DNA of 64,000 nucleotides, taken from contig NZ_BCSJ01000009.1 in the NCBI RefSeq assembly GCF_001570805.1, positions 62,001-126,000 of the forward strand, given 5' to 3'. The stretch's first letter is position 1, and every line of letters starts with the position of its first letter. Source of the stretch: Brevibacterium epidermidis NBRC 14811. GTDB taxonomy: Bacteria > Actinomycetota > Actinomycetes > Actinomycetales > Brevibacteriaceae. This document shows positions 1 through 9,705 of the stretch, piece after piece. The notes below the pieces were generated by a model. That model did no database searches. It saw only the letters and a program-made list of their open reading frames with translations, and was not told where the DNA came from. The translations under genes and the position numbers were made by a program.

Positions 1-3000
1 GCAGACGGCCGCGGATGAGCAATTGGGAAGTCGTGCCGTTGTTCGCCCGACTCTCGGCGGGGGAGCAGCAGAAGGTCTTCAAACCTCACTCACGCCCCCG
101 CATCGTCTTAGCCACGAACGTCGCCGAGACCTCGCTGACGGTGCCCGGAATCAAATACGTCATCGACGTCGGCACCGCCCGTATCTCCCGCTACTCCAAC
201 CGCACCCGGGTTCAGCGTCTGCCGATCGAGCGGATCTCCCAAGCCAGCGCGAACCAGCGCAAGGGCCGCTCGGGACGCACCAGTGAAGGCATCTGCATTC
301 GGCTGTACTCGCAGGAAGACTTCGAATCACGCCCCGAATTCACCGATCCGGAGATCCTGCGCACGAACCTCGCCAGCGTCATCCTGCAGATGGCCTCACT
401 GGGATTCGCGTCGAGCGACCAGGAGATCCTCGACTTCCCGTTCCTCACCCCGCCGGAGGCCAGGGCCGTCCGTGACGGACGCACGATGCTCACCGAGCTT
501 GGGGCGTTGACCAGCGATTCTGCCGGGAAGATCCACGTCACCGAGACCGGTCGGAAACTCACCGTGCTGCCGATCGATCCTCGCCTGGCCCGAATGGTCA
601 TCGCCGGAGCGGAGGCCGGCTGCGGGGGAGAGGTCACCGTCATCGTCGCCGCACTGTCGATCCAGGATCCCAGGGAACGGCCGTCCGAGGTCCGAGCCGC
701 CGCCGATGCGAAACATGCCCGGTTCACTCACCGGGGCAGTGACTTCCTGTCCTACCTCAACCTGTGGAACTACCTGCAGAGCCTGCAGGCCGACATGGGA
801 TCCTCGAAATTCCGTCGGCGGTGCAAGGAAGAGTTCCTCAATTTCGTGCGCATCCGCGAATGGCAGGATCTCGTCGGTCAGCTGCGCTCGCTGCTCGGCT
901 CCGCAGGCATCCGAATCGAGAAGTCTGTCTGGCAGCCGTCCGACGACGGAAGCGCCGATGAGGCTGGTCTCGGTGGTGAACCTGGGAAGGCGACCGGGGC
1001 CGGACGCGGTTCCGACCAAACTCAGCGCGGACGCGGTGCGAACGGCAAGATCGGATTCGCCGAACTCAGCGCCGCCAAACGCAGCGCGAAGAAGCAGGGT
1101 GCGACCGGTCCGGCAGGTGACACCGGGAAACAGGTCGCCGCGGCCAAACTCGACCCGCACGCGGCCGCCATCCACCGTTCGCTGCTCACCGGACTGCTGA
1201 CGATGATCGGCTCACGTTCGGAGAGGCACAAGGACTATCAGGGGGCCCGCGGCACACGCTTCGCGATCTTCCCCGGCTCCGGACTCTTCAAGGTCAATCC
1301 CGACTTCGTCATGGCCGCCGAGCTCGTCGAGACCTCTCGCCTGTGGGCACGGACCGTGGCCGCGATCGACCCGGACTGGGTCGTCGAAGCAGCCGGTGAT
1401 CTGGTCACCCGCCAACATTCGGACCCGCACTGGTCGACGAAGGCCGGCGCTTCGATGGTGTACGAGAAGATCTCCCTCTACGGCGTCACCCTCGTCAGCG
1501 ACCGCCGCGTCGGATACGGACAGATCGACGCAGAAGCCGCTCGCGACGCATTCATCCGCAAGGGCCTCATCGAAGGCGACTGGCACGAACGCTTCGGCTT
1601 CCTCGACCACAACGCGGCCGTCATCGAGGAGGCCGAAGATCTGGCCTCACGGACGCGGAACCGTCGCGTGCTCGACCAAGACGATGCCCTGTTTGAATTC
1701 TTCGATGAGCGGATTCCGGAAGGGATCACCTCGGCGGCGGATTTCCGGGGTTGGTGGAAGAAGCAGAAGCGACGGGACGCGCATCTGCTCGACCTCACCA
1801 CCTCGGTGCTGCTCAGCGACGACAGTGAGGAACTGACCGCCTCGGTGGCCTCGGACTTCCCGATGGAATGGGAACTGAGCGATGGAACCTTGGCGAAGCT
1901 GCGCTATTCCTTCGACCCCGGCAGCACCGAGGATGGGGTGACCGTGGAGATCCCCGCCGAGGCGGTGCCCGCGGTCGACGCGGACGAGTTCAGCTGGCAG
2001 GTCCCCGGGCTGCGCGAAGAACTCGTCGCCGCCTATATTCGGTCGCTGCCGAAGAACAAACGCCGCTACTTCGTTCCCGCACCCGACGTCGCCCGCGAAA
2101 TCCTGCCCGCCCTCACCCCGTACCACGGGAGCCTGCCGGACGTGCTCGCCGCGTACCTGAGCGAACGCGCCGGCGGGGGAGGGCTCAACGACCTCGTGCC
2201 GATCACGGTCACCGCCGATGACTTCGATCGGTCGCGGATTCCCGCCCACCTGCGTCTGACCTTCCGGGTCGTCGACGGGAAGAAGACCGTCGGCCTCGGC
2301 GAGGACCTGACCGCGCTGACGACGAAGGCCAAACCGCAGGTGCGCAAGGCCCGACAGAAGCAGAGCTCGTTCAACCCGCAGACCGGTCTGACTGACTGGT
2401 CATTCGGCGAACTGGCCGACCCCGATCAGGCTCCGGCCGGTGTTGTTCCGGGGCTTGCGGACCGTACGACGTCGGTGGACCTCGTCGCCTTCGACACCGC
2501 AGCGCAAGCACGACTGGGCACGCGCGAAGCGATCATCACACTGCTGGGCCAGCACACTGGTGACGCACTGAAGTACCTGCAGGATGGTCTGACCACTCAG
2601 GAGAAACTCGTCCTCGCCGGTCATCAGAAGACCGCCGACGAGCTGCTCGTCGGGCTGATCCGGGTCGGGATCCGAGGACTCGTCGCCGACCGGCTGGGAC
2701 CGGCCGAAACGTCGTGGGTGTCCACCGCCGATGAGTTCGCGCTGCTGCGCAAGCACGTCGACGCCGAGCTGCCGCTGACCTGTTCGTCGCTGCTGCCGTC
2801 ACTGATGAAAGCCCTGACGGCAGCGACCGAGCTCGACAAGCTCGTGTCGAAGGCCTCCTCGTTGTCGATCCTGTCCAACCTCGCCGATGTGCAGGCCTGG
2901 AGCGCTTCTCGGACGAGCGCAGCCGCCATTGCGGCGATGACTCCGCAGATGCTGCGCGAGCTGCCTCGCTGGGTGCGCGCCGAAGTGGTGCGCATCGGCG

Positions 3001-3263
3001 GGATGCAGGATTCGCCGATCCGCGACAAGCAGCTCATGGATCGGGTCACCGGCTGCGGCAATGATGTGCTGAAGAAGATCGGCAATCGCTTCCCGGCGCT
3101 GGCGAAGACCGAGTGGTCGCAGCTCATCGTGTCGCTGCCGGACGCGTGGGTCGAGGTCGTCCTGATGGTCGAAGAGCTGCGAGTCTCACTGTTCGCGAAT
3201 TCGCTGGGCACCGCGCATCCGGTGTCGGAGAAGCGCATCGCGAAGGCTCTCGCCCAGCTCTGA
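1..3263 (+). CDS. hrpA: ATP-dependent RNA helicase HrpA (5' end missing)
   Basis: DEAH-box RNA helicase, about 1,080 residues visible; the N-terminal helicase core with the P-loop and DEAH box lies left of the window, since the frame stays open to base 3. The visible part starts in the second RecA-like domain: motif V region LATNVAETSLTVPG and motif VI QRKGRSGRT (more often QRxGRxGR), followed by the winged-helix/HA2 region (PEILRTNLASVILQM) and a long C-terminal domain typical of full-length HrpA. Residues about 300-370 form a low-complexity basic linker (GGEPGKATGAGRGSDQ), looser than in most homologues. HrpA proteins act on ribosomes and mRNA in the cytoplasm. A hairpin follows the stop, so the gene appears to end its own transcript. 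Family identity is clear; the true start cannot be seen. Confidence 0.93.
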   Translation, partial: RRPRMSNWEVVPLFARLSAGEQQKVFKPHSRPRIVLATNVAETSLTVPGIKYVIDVGTARISRYSNRTRVQRLPIERISQASANQRKGRSGRTSEGICIRLYSQEDFESRPEFTDPEILRTNLASVILQMASLGFASSDQEILDFPFLTPPEARAVRDGRTMLTELGALTSDSAGKIHVTETGRKLTVLPIDPRLARMVIAGAEAGCGGEVTVIVAALSIQDPRERPSEVRAAADAKHARFTHRGSDFLSYLNLWNYLQSLQADMGSSKFRRRCKEEFLNFVRIREWQDLVGQLRSLLGSAGIRIEKSVWQPSDDGSADEAGLGGEPGKATGAGRGSDQTQRGRGANGKIGFAELSAAKRSAKKQGATGPAGDTGKQVAAAKLDPHAAAIHRSLLTGLLTMIGSRSERHKDYQGARGTRFAIFPGSGLFKVNPDFVMAAELVETSRLWARTVAAIDPDWVVEAAGDLVTRQHSDPHWSTKAGASMVYEKISLYGVTLVSDRRVGYGQIDAEAARDAFIRKGLIEGDWHERFGFLDHNAAVIEEAEDLASRTRNRRVLDQDDALFEFFDERIPEGITSAADFRGWWKKQKRRDAHLLDLTTSVLLSDDSEELTASVASDFPMEWELSDGTLAKLRYSFDPGSTEDGVTVEIPAEAVPAVDADEFSWQVPGLREELVAAYIRSLPKNKRRYFVPAPDVAREILPALTPYHGSLPDVLAAYLSERAGGGGLNDLVPITVTADDFDRSRIPAHLRLTFRVVDGKKTVGLGEDLTALTTKAKPQVRKARQKQSSFNPQTGLTDWSFGELADPDQAPAGVVPGLADRTTSVDLVAFDTAAQARLGTREAIITLLGQHTGDALKYLQDGLTTQEKLVLAGHQKTADELLVGLIRVGIRGLVADRLGPAETSWVSTADEFALLRKHVDAELPLTCSSLLPSLMKALTAATELDKLVSKASSLSILSNLADVQAWSASRTSAAAIAAMTPQMLRELPRWVRAEVVRIGGMQDSPIRDKQLMDRVTGCGNDVLKKIGNRFPALAKTEWSQLIVSLPDAWVEVVLMVEELRVSLFANSLGTAHPVSEKRIAKALAQL

Positions 3264-3287
3264 CCCGAGCGTCCCTCACCGGCAGCA

Positions 3288-3319
3288 GCAGAACGCCCAG
3301 TTGTAGCGGGGTGTTCTGC
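3288..3319 (+). terminator. hairpin after hrpA
   Basis: GCAGAACGCCC (3288-3298) pairs with GGGTGTTCTGC (3309-3319) over 11 positions including one G-U pair, with a 10-base loop. It sits 25 bases after the hrpA stop and before the convergent small membrane protein gene, so it could serve both strands. There is no U-tract, which is common for GC-rich actinobacteria. Confidence 0.5.
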
Positions 3320-3374
3320 GGCGACAGGTGACTGATGCGCGAGTACCTGTAGGAGAAGCCGGGGCGAGCGAGGG

Positions 3375-3743
3375 TTAGACGTCGGCGAAGAAGCCGCTGA
3401 AGAGCCACCACAGCGGAAGGGCCCCTGCGGCAAGAAGGGTCGCTGCCGCCCACCAGATGCGCCACTTCCACGTGCGACGGCGGGTGCCGATGAAGAGGAA
3501 CGCGAGATAGAAGATGAGGCAGAAGGCTCCGGAGAGACTGAGCAGCACCATCCCGGCCGCCTCGCTGCCGGAGGTGCCGAGATCGAAGAGGTACTTCGTC
3601 GTCTGCGCGATCTGCCAGGAGAACCAGATCGCCGCGCAGAGCAGCGGGACGCCCAGGACTCCCGCGATGATGAGCGGTAGGGCTTTGAGCCAGCGTTCCT
3701 TCGGCTCCAAGCGGCCGGCGTATTCGACGAATTCCTCAGACAT
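3375..3743 (-). CDS. small membrane protein, unknown function
   Basis: 122 residues starting MSEEFVEYAGRLEPKERWLK. I preferred this ATG to one 45 bases upstream because the extra stretch (MHPASCRNLPICWGA) does not look like protein of this family. Three hydrophobic segments are visible: about residues 22-45, 60-85 and 95-117, with a basic loop (GTRRRTWKWR) between the second and third. The N-terminus, up to the first segment, is acidic and probably cytoplasmic. I do not recognise a family. It is convergent with hrpA and divergent from prfC, 134 bases away, so it is a single-gene unit. Confidence 0.7.
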   Translation of the reverse strand: MSEEFVEYAGRLEPKERWLKALPLIIAGVLGVPLLCAAIWFSWQIAQTTKYLFDLGTSGSEAAGMVLLSLSGAFCLIFYLAFLFIGTRRRTWKWRIWWAAATLLAAGALPLWWLFSGFFADV

Positions 3744-3865
3744 CGCACCCCAGCATATGGGCAGATTCCGACAGGACGCTGGATGCAACGCCCACCGTCA
3801 GACTCCGCACGGCCGTCCCCGGCCACTGTGACTGAACGGACACGCCGGATGAGTGAGAAGGGCGA

Positions 3866-3877
3866 TAAGATATTGCG
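3866..3877 (+). promoter_or_regulatory. candidate -10 element for a leaderless prfC mRNA
   Basis: TAAGAT at 3866-3871 ends six bases before the GTG start at 3878, the spacing expected when transcription begins at the first base of the start codon. No Shine-Dalgarno sequence precedes the GTG, which fits a leaderless message. A -35 match is not convincing. Confidence 0.4.
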
Positions 3878-5470
3878 GTGACTTCTGGCCAGTATTCCGA
3901 CAAGGACATCCGACACGAGGCGTCCCGCCGCCGCACGTTCGCTGTCATCTCCCACCCCGACGCGGGCAAATCGACGACCACCGAGGCGCTCGCCCTCCAC
4001 GCTCGCGCCATCGGCCAGGCCGGAGCCACTCACGGTAAAGCCGGTCGCCGCGCCACCGTCTCCGACTGGATGCAGATGGAGCAGGACCGCGGAATCTCGA
4101 TCTCCTCGGCCGCACTGCAGTTCGAGTATCGCGACGCCGTGTTCAACCTCGTCGACACCCCTGGCCACGCCGACTTCTCCGAGGACACTTACCGTGTGCT
4201 CTCCGCCGTCGACTGCGCCGTCATGCTCATCGACGCCGCCAAGGGCCTCGAAGCACAGACGATGAAGCTCTTCGAAGTCTGTGCCCACCGCAACATCCCG
4301 ATCATCACGGTCATCAACAAGTGGGACCGTCCCGGCCTCGACGCGCTCGAACTCATGGACGAGGTCCAGCAGCGCACCGGCCTCCTGCCCACCCCGATCA
4401 CCTGGCCCGTCGGCCAGTCCGGAGACTTCCGCGGAGTCCTCGACCGCACCAGCGGCGAGTATACGAAGTACACCCGCACCGACGGAGGCGCCACGATCGC
4501 CGGTGAGGACACATATACCGCCGAGGCGGCCGCCGACCTCGAGGGCGATGCCTGGACGACCGCTGTCGACGAGTCCGATCTGCTGGAGATGGAAGACCAG
4601 AACCACGATCAGGAGACCTTCCTCGCCGGAAAGTCGACTCCGGTGATGTTCGCTTCGGCCGTGCTCAACTTCGGCATCCACAAACTCCTCGACCTCCTCG
4701 TCGACCTCGCCCCGCCTGCCGAAGCTCGCCTGGACAAGGACGACGAGCCCCGCCCCGTCGACGATCCCTTCTCCGGATTCGTGTTCAAGGTGCAGGCCGG
4801 AATGGACTCCAACCACCGTGACCGGCTCGCCTATATCCGAGTCTGCTCGGGAGTCTTCGAACGCGGAACCGTACTCACGCATGCCAGCACCGGCAAACCC
4901 TTCGCCACGAAGTATGCTCAGCAGGTCTTCGGTCGCGACCGCGACGTCGTCGACGAAGCGTTCCCGGGCGATGTCGTCGGATTGGTCAACGCCTCCGCAC
5001 TGCGCGTCGGTGACTCCCTCTACCTCGACAAGAAGGTCGAATTCCCCGGCATCCCGACGTTCTCGCCCGAACACTTCATGGTCATCCGCGCCAAGGACTC
5101 CTCGAAGTACAAGCAGTTCCGCCGCGGCATCGAACAGCTCGACCACGAAGGCGTCATCCAGGTGCTGCGCTCCGACCTGCGTGGTGATCAGGCACCCGTG
5201 CTCGGTGCCGTCGGACCGATGCAGTTCGAGGTGGCCGAAGACCGGATGACCAACGAATTCAACGCTCCCTGCACCCTGGAGCGCCTGAACTTCTCCCTCG
5301 CCCGTCGCACCACTCCCGAATGCGTGCCGACCCTGGCACGGGAACGCTCGGTCGAGGTCCTCCACCGTTCCGACGGAGAGCTGCTGGCTCTGTTCTCCGA
5401 CCGGTGGCGGCTGCAGGGCGTACAGAAGAACCACCCCGACCTGGTCCTCGAACCTCTGGTCGTCAGCTGA
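3878..5470 (+). CDS. prfC: peptide chain release factor 3 (RF3)
   Basis: 530 residues, the normal length for RF3, a translational GTPase that removes RF1/RF2 from the ribosome after termination. The GTPase motifs are all present: G1 SHPDAGKST near residue 25, the G2/switch I stretch with DRGISISSA, G3 DTPGHADFSEDTYR, and G4 NKWDR. Domain II follows at about 280-390 (FSGFVFKVQAGMD), then the RF3 C-terminal domain (FRRGIEQLDHEGVIQVLRS and GAVGPMQFEV). The DxxGH spacing and the absence of EF-G domains IV/V separate it from EF-G, and it lacks the longer tail of tetracycline-resistance proteins. The GTG start is chosen because it gives the conserved N-terminus and lies directly after a -10-like element. 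Confidence 0.96.
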   Translation: MTSGQYSDKDIRHEASRRRTFAVISHPDAGKSTTTEALALHARAIGQAGATHGKAGRRATVSDWMQMEQDRGISISSAALQFEYRDAVFNLVDTPGHADFSEDTYRVLSAVDCAVMLIDAAKGLEAQTMKLFEVCAHRNIPIITVINKWDRPGLDALELMDEVQQRTGLLPTPITWPVGQSGDFRGVLDRTSGEYTKYTRTDGGATIAGEDTYTAEAAADLEGDAWTTAVDESDLLEMEDQNHDQETFLAGKSTPVMFASAVLNFGIHKLLDLLVDLAPPAEARLDKDDEPRPVDDPFSGFVFKVQAGMDSNHRDRLAYIRVCSGVFERGTVLTHASTGKPFATKYAQQVFGRDRDVVDEAFPGDVVGLVNASALRVGDSLYLDKKVEFPGIPTFSPEHFMVIRAKDSSKYKQFRRGIEQLDHEGVIQVLRSDLRGDQAPVLGAVGPMQFEVAEDRMTNEFNAPCTLERLNFSLARRTTPECVPTLARERSVEVLHRSDGELLALFSDRWRLQGVQKNHPDLVLEPLVVS

Positions 5471-5620
5471 GACGACAGCCGCGTTCTGATGCCGATCTCC
5501 GGCATTTTGACGTGGACATTATTATGGATAGTTGGGGCCGAAGCGAAGCCCCGCAGGGCGAACCGCCCGCGTGGGACTTCTCCCGCCGCTCGGTGAAACC
5601 CATACAGACAAAGGAGAATT

Positions 5621-6706
5621 GTGGGAACGAAATCGATTCGAGTCGCGATTGCCGGACTGGGCAACTGCGCCTCGTCCCTGATCCAAGGCGTGGAGTACTA
5701 CCGGAACGCGTCGCCCGGGACGAAGGTCCCCGGTCTCATGCACGTGGAATTCGGGGACTACCACGTCGGTGACATCGATTTCGTTGCCGCCTTCGACGTC
5801 GACGGCAAGAAGGTCGGCATCGACATCGCCGAGGCGATCACCGCCAGCGAGAACAACACCATCAAGCTCGCCGATGTTGAGCCCACCGGCATCGAGGTTC
5901 TGCGCGGACCCACTCTCGACGGTCTCGGCGAGTACTACCGCGACACGATCGTCGAATCCGACCGTGAAGCCGTCGATGTGGTCAAGGCGCTGCAAGACGC
6001 CGAGGCGGATGTCCTCGTGTGCTACCTGCCCGTCGGTTCGCAGAAGGCCGTCGAGTTCTACGCTCAGGCCGCCATCGATGCGAAGGTCGCCTTCGTCAAT
6101 GCCCTGCCCGTATTCATCGCCGGCACCAAGGAATGGGACGAGAAGTTCCGCGCCGCCGGTGTCCCGATCGTCGGTGACGACATCAAGTCCCAGATCGGTG
6201 CGACCATCACCCACCGTGTGATGGCGAAGCTGTTCGAAGACCGCGGCGTCGTCCTCGACCGGACGTACCAGCTCAACGTCGGCGGCAACATGGACTTCAA
6301 GAACATGCTCGAGCGCAAGCGCCTCGAGTCGAAGAAGATCTCGAAGACCCAGGCCGTGACCTCGAACACCTCCGCCCAGCTGTCCGACCGCGACGTCCAC
6401 ATCGGACCCAGCGACTACGTCGAATGGCTCGATGACCGCAAGTGGGCGTTCGTCCGCCTCGAGGGCCGCAACTTCGGCGACGCCCCCGTGTCCCTGGAAT
6501 ACAAGCTCGAGGTGTGGGACTCGCCGAACTCCGCCGGCGTCATCATCGACGCCGTGCGTGCGGCGAAGATCGGCCTCGACCGCGGAATCGGCGGAGCACT
6601 CATCTCCGCCTCCTCGTACTTCATGAAGTCACCCCCGGAGCAGAAGGACGACGACGCCGCGCACGAGGCCGTCGAAGCCTTCATCCGCGGCGACATCGAA
6701 CGCTGA
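5621..6706 (+). CDS. ino1: inositol-3-phosphate synthase
   Basis: 361 residues, matching the short actinobacterial form. It converts glucose 6-phosphate to 1L-myo-inositol 1-phosphate with NAD+, the entry to phosphatidylinositol, mannosylated lipids and mycothiol. The Rossmann motif is [16 protein letters not shown] near the N-terminus; the conserved body includes [42 protein letters not shown] and the [11 protein letters not shown] segment, followed by [10 protein letters not shown] near the C-terminus. The GTG start has a good Shine-Dalgarno (AAGGAG, 5611-5616). The gene stands alone: 150 bases after prfC, with a strong terminator behind it. Confidence 0.96.
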   Translation: MGTKSIRVAIAGLGNCASSLIQGVEYYRNASPGTKVPGLMHVEFGDYHVGDIDFVAAFDVDGKKVGIDIAEAITASENNTIKLADVEPTGIEVLRGPTLDGLGEYYRDTIVESDREAVDVVKALQDAEADVLVCYLPVGSQKAVEFYAQAAIDAKVAFVNALPVFIAGTKEWDEKFRAAGVPIVGDDIKSQIGATITHRVMAKLFEDRGVVLDRTYQLNVGGNMDFKNMLERKRLESKKISKTQAVTSNTSAQLSDRDVHIGPSDYVEWLDDRKWAFVRLEGRNFGDAPVSLEYKLEVWDSPNSAGVIIDAVRAAKIGLDRGIGGALISASSYFMKSPPEQKDDDAAHEAVEAFIRGDIER

Positions 6707-6762
6707 TATCGCCGAGGCGGCCCACCCTCAACTTGAGTGCTGAGTCGCCTGCCGGCTGAGAG

Positions 6763-6794
6763 GGCGCCGACCGCAGTTTTCTGCTGTCGGCGCC
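6763..6794 (+). terminator. strong hairpin terminator after ino1
   Basis: GGCGCCGACCGCAG (6763-6776) pairs with CTGCTGTCGGCGCC (6781-6794): 14 positions with one mismatch, a TTTT loop, then a T-rich run (TTCGTCT). This is the most typical intrinsic terminator in the window and lies 57 bases after the ino1 stop. The rest of the 290-base interval up to 6997 shows no gene. Confidence 0.8.
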
Positions 6795-6996
6795 TTCGTC
6801 TATTCACCAACGTCGGTGAGTGCGAGACCGCACGGCCGCCTCGGCGAGGGACGGGTGCGTTCGCACATCCGGAATATGAGATTCCCGTGACACAATGCTG
6901 ATTGTCCATGACACTTGCTCTTTGAGGTGATCGCACTCACATGTGCGACGCCCGGCTCAACGCATTCGCCAGCGCCACCCCGACCGAGGAGACCTG

Positions 6997-8580
6997 ATGT
7001 CGAGCACCACACCTGCGACCGCAGAGAAGAGGAATGACGGCTCCGAGCTGAACTGGCTCATGCGCCTTCTCGTCATCATCGAAAAGGCCGGCAACAAACT
7101 GCCGCACCCGTTCTGGCTGTTCCTGTCGCTGGCCGTCATCGTCATGATCCTCTCGGCGATCTTCTCGTCCACCGGCCTCAACGCCGTCAACCCGGCTACG
7201 GACGAGAAAGTGACGGTGACGAACCTCTTCTCCACCGAATCGCTGCGTGAGATCGTCGCGGGAGCCACGAACAACTTCGTCACCTTCCCACCGCTGGGAC
7301 TCGTCCTCATCGTGCTCATCGGCGTGGCCGTGGCCGAACAGTCCGGGCTGATCCCGGCGATGTTGCGCGGAACCATCGCCGGGGCCTCCCCGAAGTGGAT
7401 CACGTTCATCGTCGCCCTTGCGGGAACCGCCTCGTCGATCGCCTCCGACGCCTCCTACATGATCATGATTCCCCTCGGCGGACTCGCGTTCAAAGCCGTC
7501 GGCCGCAATCCGCTGCTCGGCTGCCTCGTCGCATATGCCGCGACCTCGGGCGGCTATTCGGCGGCGCCAATGGTCAATTCGCTCGACACGATCCTCGGCG
7601 GTCTGTCGACCTCGGCCGCACAGATCATCGACGCCGACTACACTGTCAGCCCCGTCGCGAACTTCTACTTCAACTTCATCTCCATGTTCGTCGTCGCTGC
7701 CGCGGTGACCCTGGTGACCGAGCTCGTCCTGTCGAAGCGCGCCGACCAGATCGAACTCGACGAGGAGACCGACGACGATCCGGACAACTTCGACGTCAAG
7801 ATGGCCCTCGACGCCAACGAGAAGCGCGGAATGGTCATCGCCGTCATCTCCATCATCGTCTGCGCCGCGCTGCTGTTCGCCCTCGCATGGCCCGCGGGAT
7901 CGTTCCTCCGCGACGAAGCCGGAGGGTTCGGTCCCGAATCGGGTCTGATGGCCGGAATCGCCGCGATCATCGGCTTCGGCTTCTTCATCGTCGGCATCGT
8001 CTACGGCTACGCCACCGGGTCGATCAAACGCACCGCCGACATCCCGGAGATGATGGGCAAGGGGCTGCTGCCGTTCGTGCCGGTCATCGTCCTGTTCTTC
8101 GCCGCCAGCCAGTTCCTCGCGCTGTTCAAGATGTCCAACCTCGGCGAGATCATGGCGATCAAAGGCGCCGAGGTGTTCGGGGCGCTCAACACCGGTCCCT
8201 TCGTCATCCTCCTCGGTGGATGGCTGCTCGTGGCGCTGGGCGCCCTGTTCCTCACCTCCGGTTCGGGACTGTGGACGCTCATGGCCCCGGTGCTCGTGCC
8301 GATGTTCATGCTTCTGTCGATCTCTCCGGAGACCACTCAGGCCCTCTACCGGATCGGTGACTCGACGACGAACATCATCTCCCCGATGAGTCCGTACTTC
8401 GTCGTGGTCCTCGGCTTCATCCAGCGGTACAAGAGGGACGCGGGCATCGGCACGGTGCTGTCCTTCACGATCCCGCTGTCGTTCGCCATGTTCATCCTGT
8501 GGGGACTCCTGTTCTTCATCTGGTGGGCCACCGGCATTCCGTGGGGACCGGGCGCGGCCACTCACTACCAGATGGGCTGA
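6997..8580 (+). CDS. AbgT-family transporter
   Basis: 527-residue polytopic membrane protein. The opening ..IEKAGNKLPHPFWLFLSLA is the signature of the AbgT family, whose founder imports p-aminobenzoyl-glutamate and whose relatives can export sulfonamides. About a dozen hydrophobic segments are visible, with a polar acidic cytoplasmic loop near residues 255-285 (DEETDDDPDNFDVK). Conserved stretches include SSIASDASYMIMIPLGG, SGGYSAAPMVNSLDTILGG, and SPMSPYFVVVLGF near the end. I start at the ATG after GAGGAGA rather than at an ATG 54 bases upstream, whose extension is Arg/Pro-rich and not membrane-like. Substrate cannot be told; folate breakdown products or an antimetabolite are the family precedents. 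Confidence 0.9.
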   Translation: MSSTTPATAEKRNDGSELNWLMRLLVIIEKAGNKLPHPFWLFLSLAVIVMILSAIFSSTGLNAVNPATDEKVTVTNLFSTESLREIVAGATNNFVTFPPLGLVLIVLIGVAVAEQSGLIPAMLRGTIAGASPKWITFIVALAGTASSIASDASYMIMIPLGGLAFKAVGRNPLLGCLVAYAATSGGYSAAPMVNSLDTILGGLSTSAAQIIDADYTVSPVANFYFNFISMFVVAAAVTLVTELVLSKRADQIELDEETDDDPDNFDVKMALDANEKRGMVIAVISIIVCAALLFALAWPAGSFLRDEAGGFGPESGLMAGIAAIIGFGFFIVGIVYGYATGSIKRTADIPEMMGKGLLPFVPVIVLFFAASQFLALFKMSNLGEIMAIKGAEVFGALNTGPFVILLGGWLLVALGALFLTSGSGLWTLMAPVLVPMFMLLSISPETTQALYRIGDSTTNIISPMSPYFVVVLGFIQRYKRDAGIGTVLSFTIPLSFAMFILWGLLFFIWWATGIPWGPGAATHYQMG

Positions 8581-8787
8581 ACTGTCTATATCGGATGGGC
8601 TGAATCGGGAATTCTCCGCCCGGTGCAGGTGTTGTCCACCACAGCATCACGATCATGCAACGTCGGACCGTGCCGGCCGGGATCCTCAGTTCCCGTCCAG
8701 ACCGTCCGGTTAGACTGTGACCGTGAACGATCAGCTGCTCAGCCTTCCGGCTGTGCACATTCTGCTCAGATCGAAAGGATCTCGACC

Positions 8788-9594
8788 GTGAGTAACCCCA
8801 TGATGAACCGGGCTATCAATCAGGGAGCCCAGGCCGGACGCAACCAGCCGGTCATGTCCGATGAGGAGCTCAACAACCTCTTCAACCAGCCTGCCGCACA
8901 GAATCGCAACGCAGGACCTCAGGTCGCCGACCGTGCGATGACCTACGACGATGTGATGATGAAGACCGGTGTGCTCTTCGCTATCCTCCTCGCCGGCGCC
9001 GCTGTCGGTTGGTTCGTCCCTGTCCTCGCCTTGCCCGCGATGCTCATCGGCCTCGTCCTCGGCCTGATCAATGCCTTCAAGAAGGAACCGAACAAGGCCC
9101 TGATCATCAGCTACGCCGTGTTCGAAGGTGTGTTCCTCGGCGGCATCTCCTCGATCTTCGAGTCCATGTACTCCGGCATCGTCCTCCAGGCCGTGCTCGC
9201 CACGGTCTGCGTCTTCGGTGTCATGCTCGCCCTCTTCAAGTTCAAGGGTGTGCGTTATGGCTCGAAGATGAAGAAGTTCATGCTCATCGCCGTCGGCGGC
9301 TACGCGATCTTCTCGCTCATCAACTTCGCCGTCGCGATGTTCACCGGAACCGGCGGCGCTCGGTCCATCGAGATCAACATCATGGGTATGACGATGCCGC
9401 TGGGTGTCATCATCGGCATCGTCGCCACCGTGCTCGCCGCCATGACCCTGATCATGGACTTCCAGATGATCGAAGAGGGCGTCAAGCACAAGATCCCGGA
9501 GAAGTACTCCTGGATGTGCGCGTTCTCGCTCATGGTCACCCTCATCTGGCTCTACATCGAGATCCTGCGCCTCCTCTCCTACTTCAGAGACTGA
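8788..9594 (+). CDS. Bax inhibitor-1/YccA family membrane protein
   Basis: 268 residues. A polar, Gln/Asn-rich N-terminus (MSNPMMNRAINQGAQAGR) of about 55 residues is followed by seven hydrophobic segments, ending with LIWLYIEILRLLSYFRD, the characteristic C-terminus of the actinobacterial Bax inhibitor-1 like family. The acidic residues of the family's proposed pH sensor/Ca2+ leak site fall in MDFQMIEEG. Role in bacteria is not settled; a pH-dependent ion channel is proposed for the family. The GTG start at 8788 follows GAAAGGA; an upstream ATG at 8623 would add 55 residues with no family resemblance. Likely single-gene transcription unit, ended by the hairpin at 9634. Confidence 0.88.
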   Translation: MSNPMMNRAINQGAQAGRNQPVMSDEELNNLFNQPAAQNRNAGPQVADRAMTYDDVMMKTGVLFAILLAGAAVGWFVPVLALPAMLIGLVLGLINAFKKEPNKALIISYAVFEGVFLGGISSIFESMYSGIVLQAVLATVCVFGVMLALFKFKGVRYGSKMKKFMLIAVGGYAIFSLINFAVAMFTGTGGARSIEINIMGMTMPLGVIIGIVATVLAAMTLIMDFQMIEEGVKHKIPEKYSWMCAFSLMVTLIWLYIEILRLLSYFRD

Positions 9595-9633
9595 TCACCT
9601 GCAGCGACTGAGCTCGCAGCCGGTCACGTGATC

Positions 9634-9667
9634 GAAGGGCGGATTCCCATCCGGGGATCCGCCCTTC
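9634..9667 (+). terminator. hairpin after the Bax inhibitor-like gene
   Basis: GAAGGGCGGAT (9634-9644) pairs perfectly with ATCCGCCCTTC (9657-9667), and the inner bases TCCC/GGGG extend the stem. No U-tract follows. It lies 39 bases past the stop codon. Confidence 0.55.
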
Positions 9668-9705
9668 GGCGTCCCCACAGAATGTTCGGCCGTCGATCAA
9701 GGCGG

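Noticed and set aside
2624-5434. 936-codon open frame on the minus strand opposite hrpA and prfC
   Set aside because: It runs antisense through two well-recognised genes, has no ribosome-binding site or family motif, and is the usual shadow of high-GC codon bias.
5507-5534. TTGACG followed by TAGTTG as an ino1 promoter
   Set aside because: Spacing of 16 is acceptable but the -10 is poor and alternatives exist; not enough to list.
6937-8565. 542-codon minus-strand frame opposite the AbgT gene
   Set aside because: Composition (Asp/Glu/His/Arg-rich) is typical of antisense reading of a membrane protein; no start signal.
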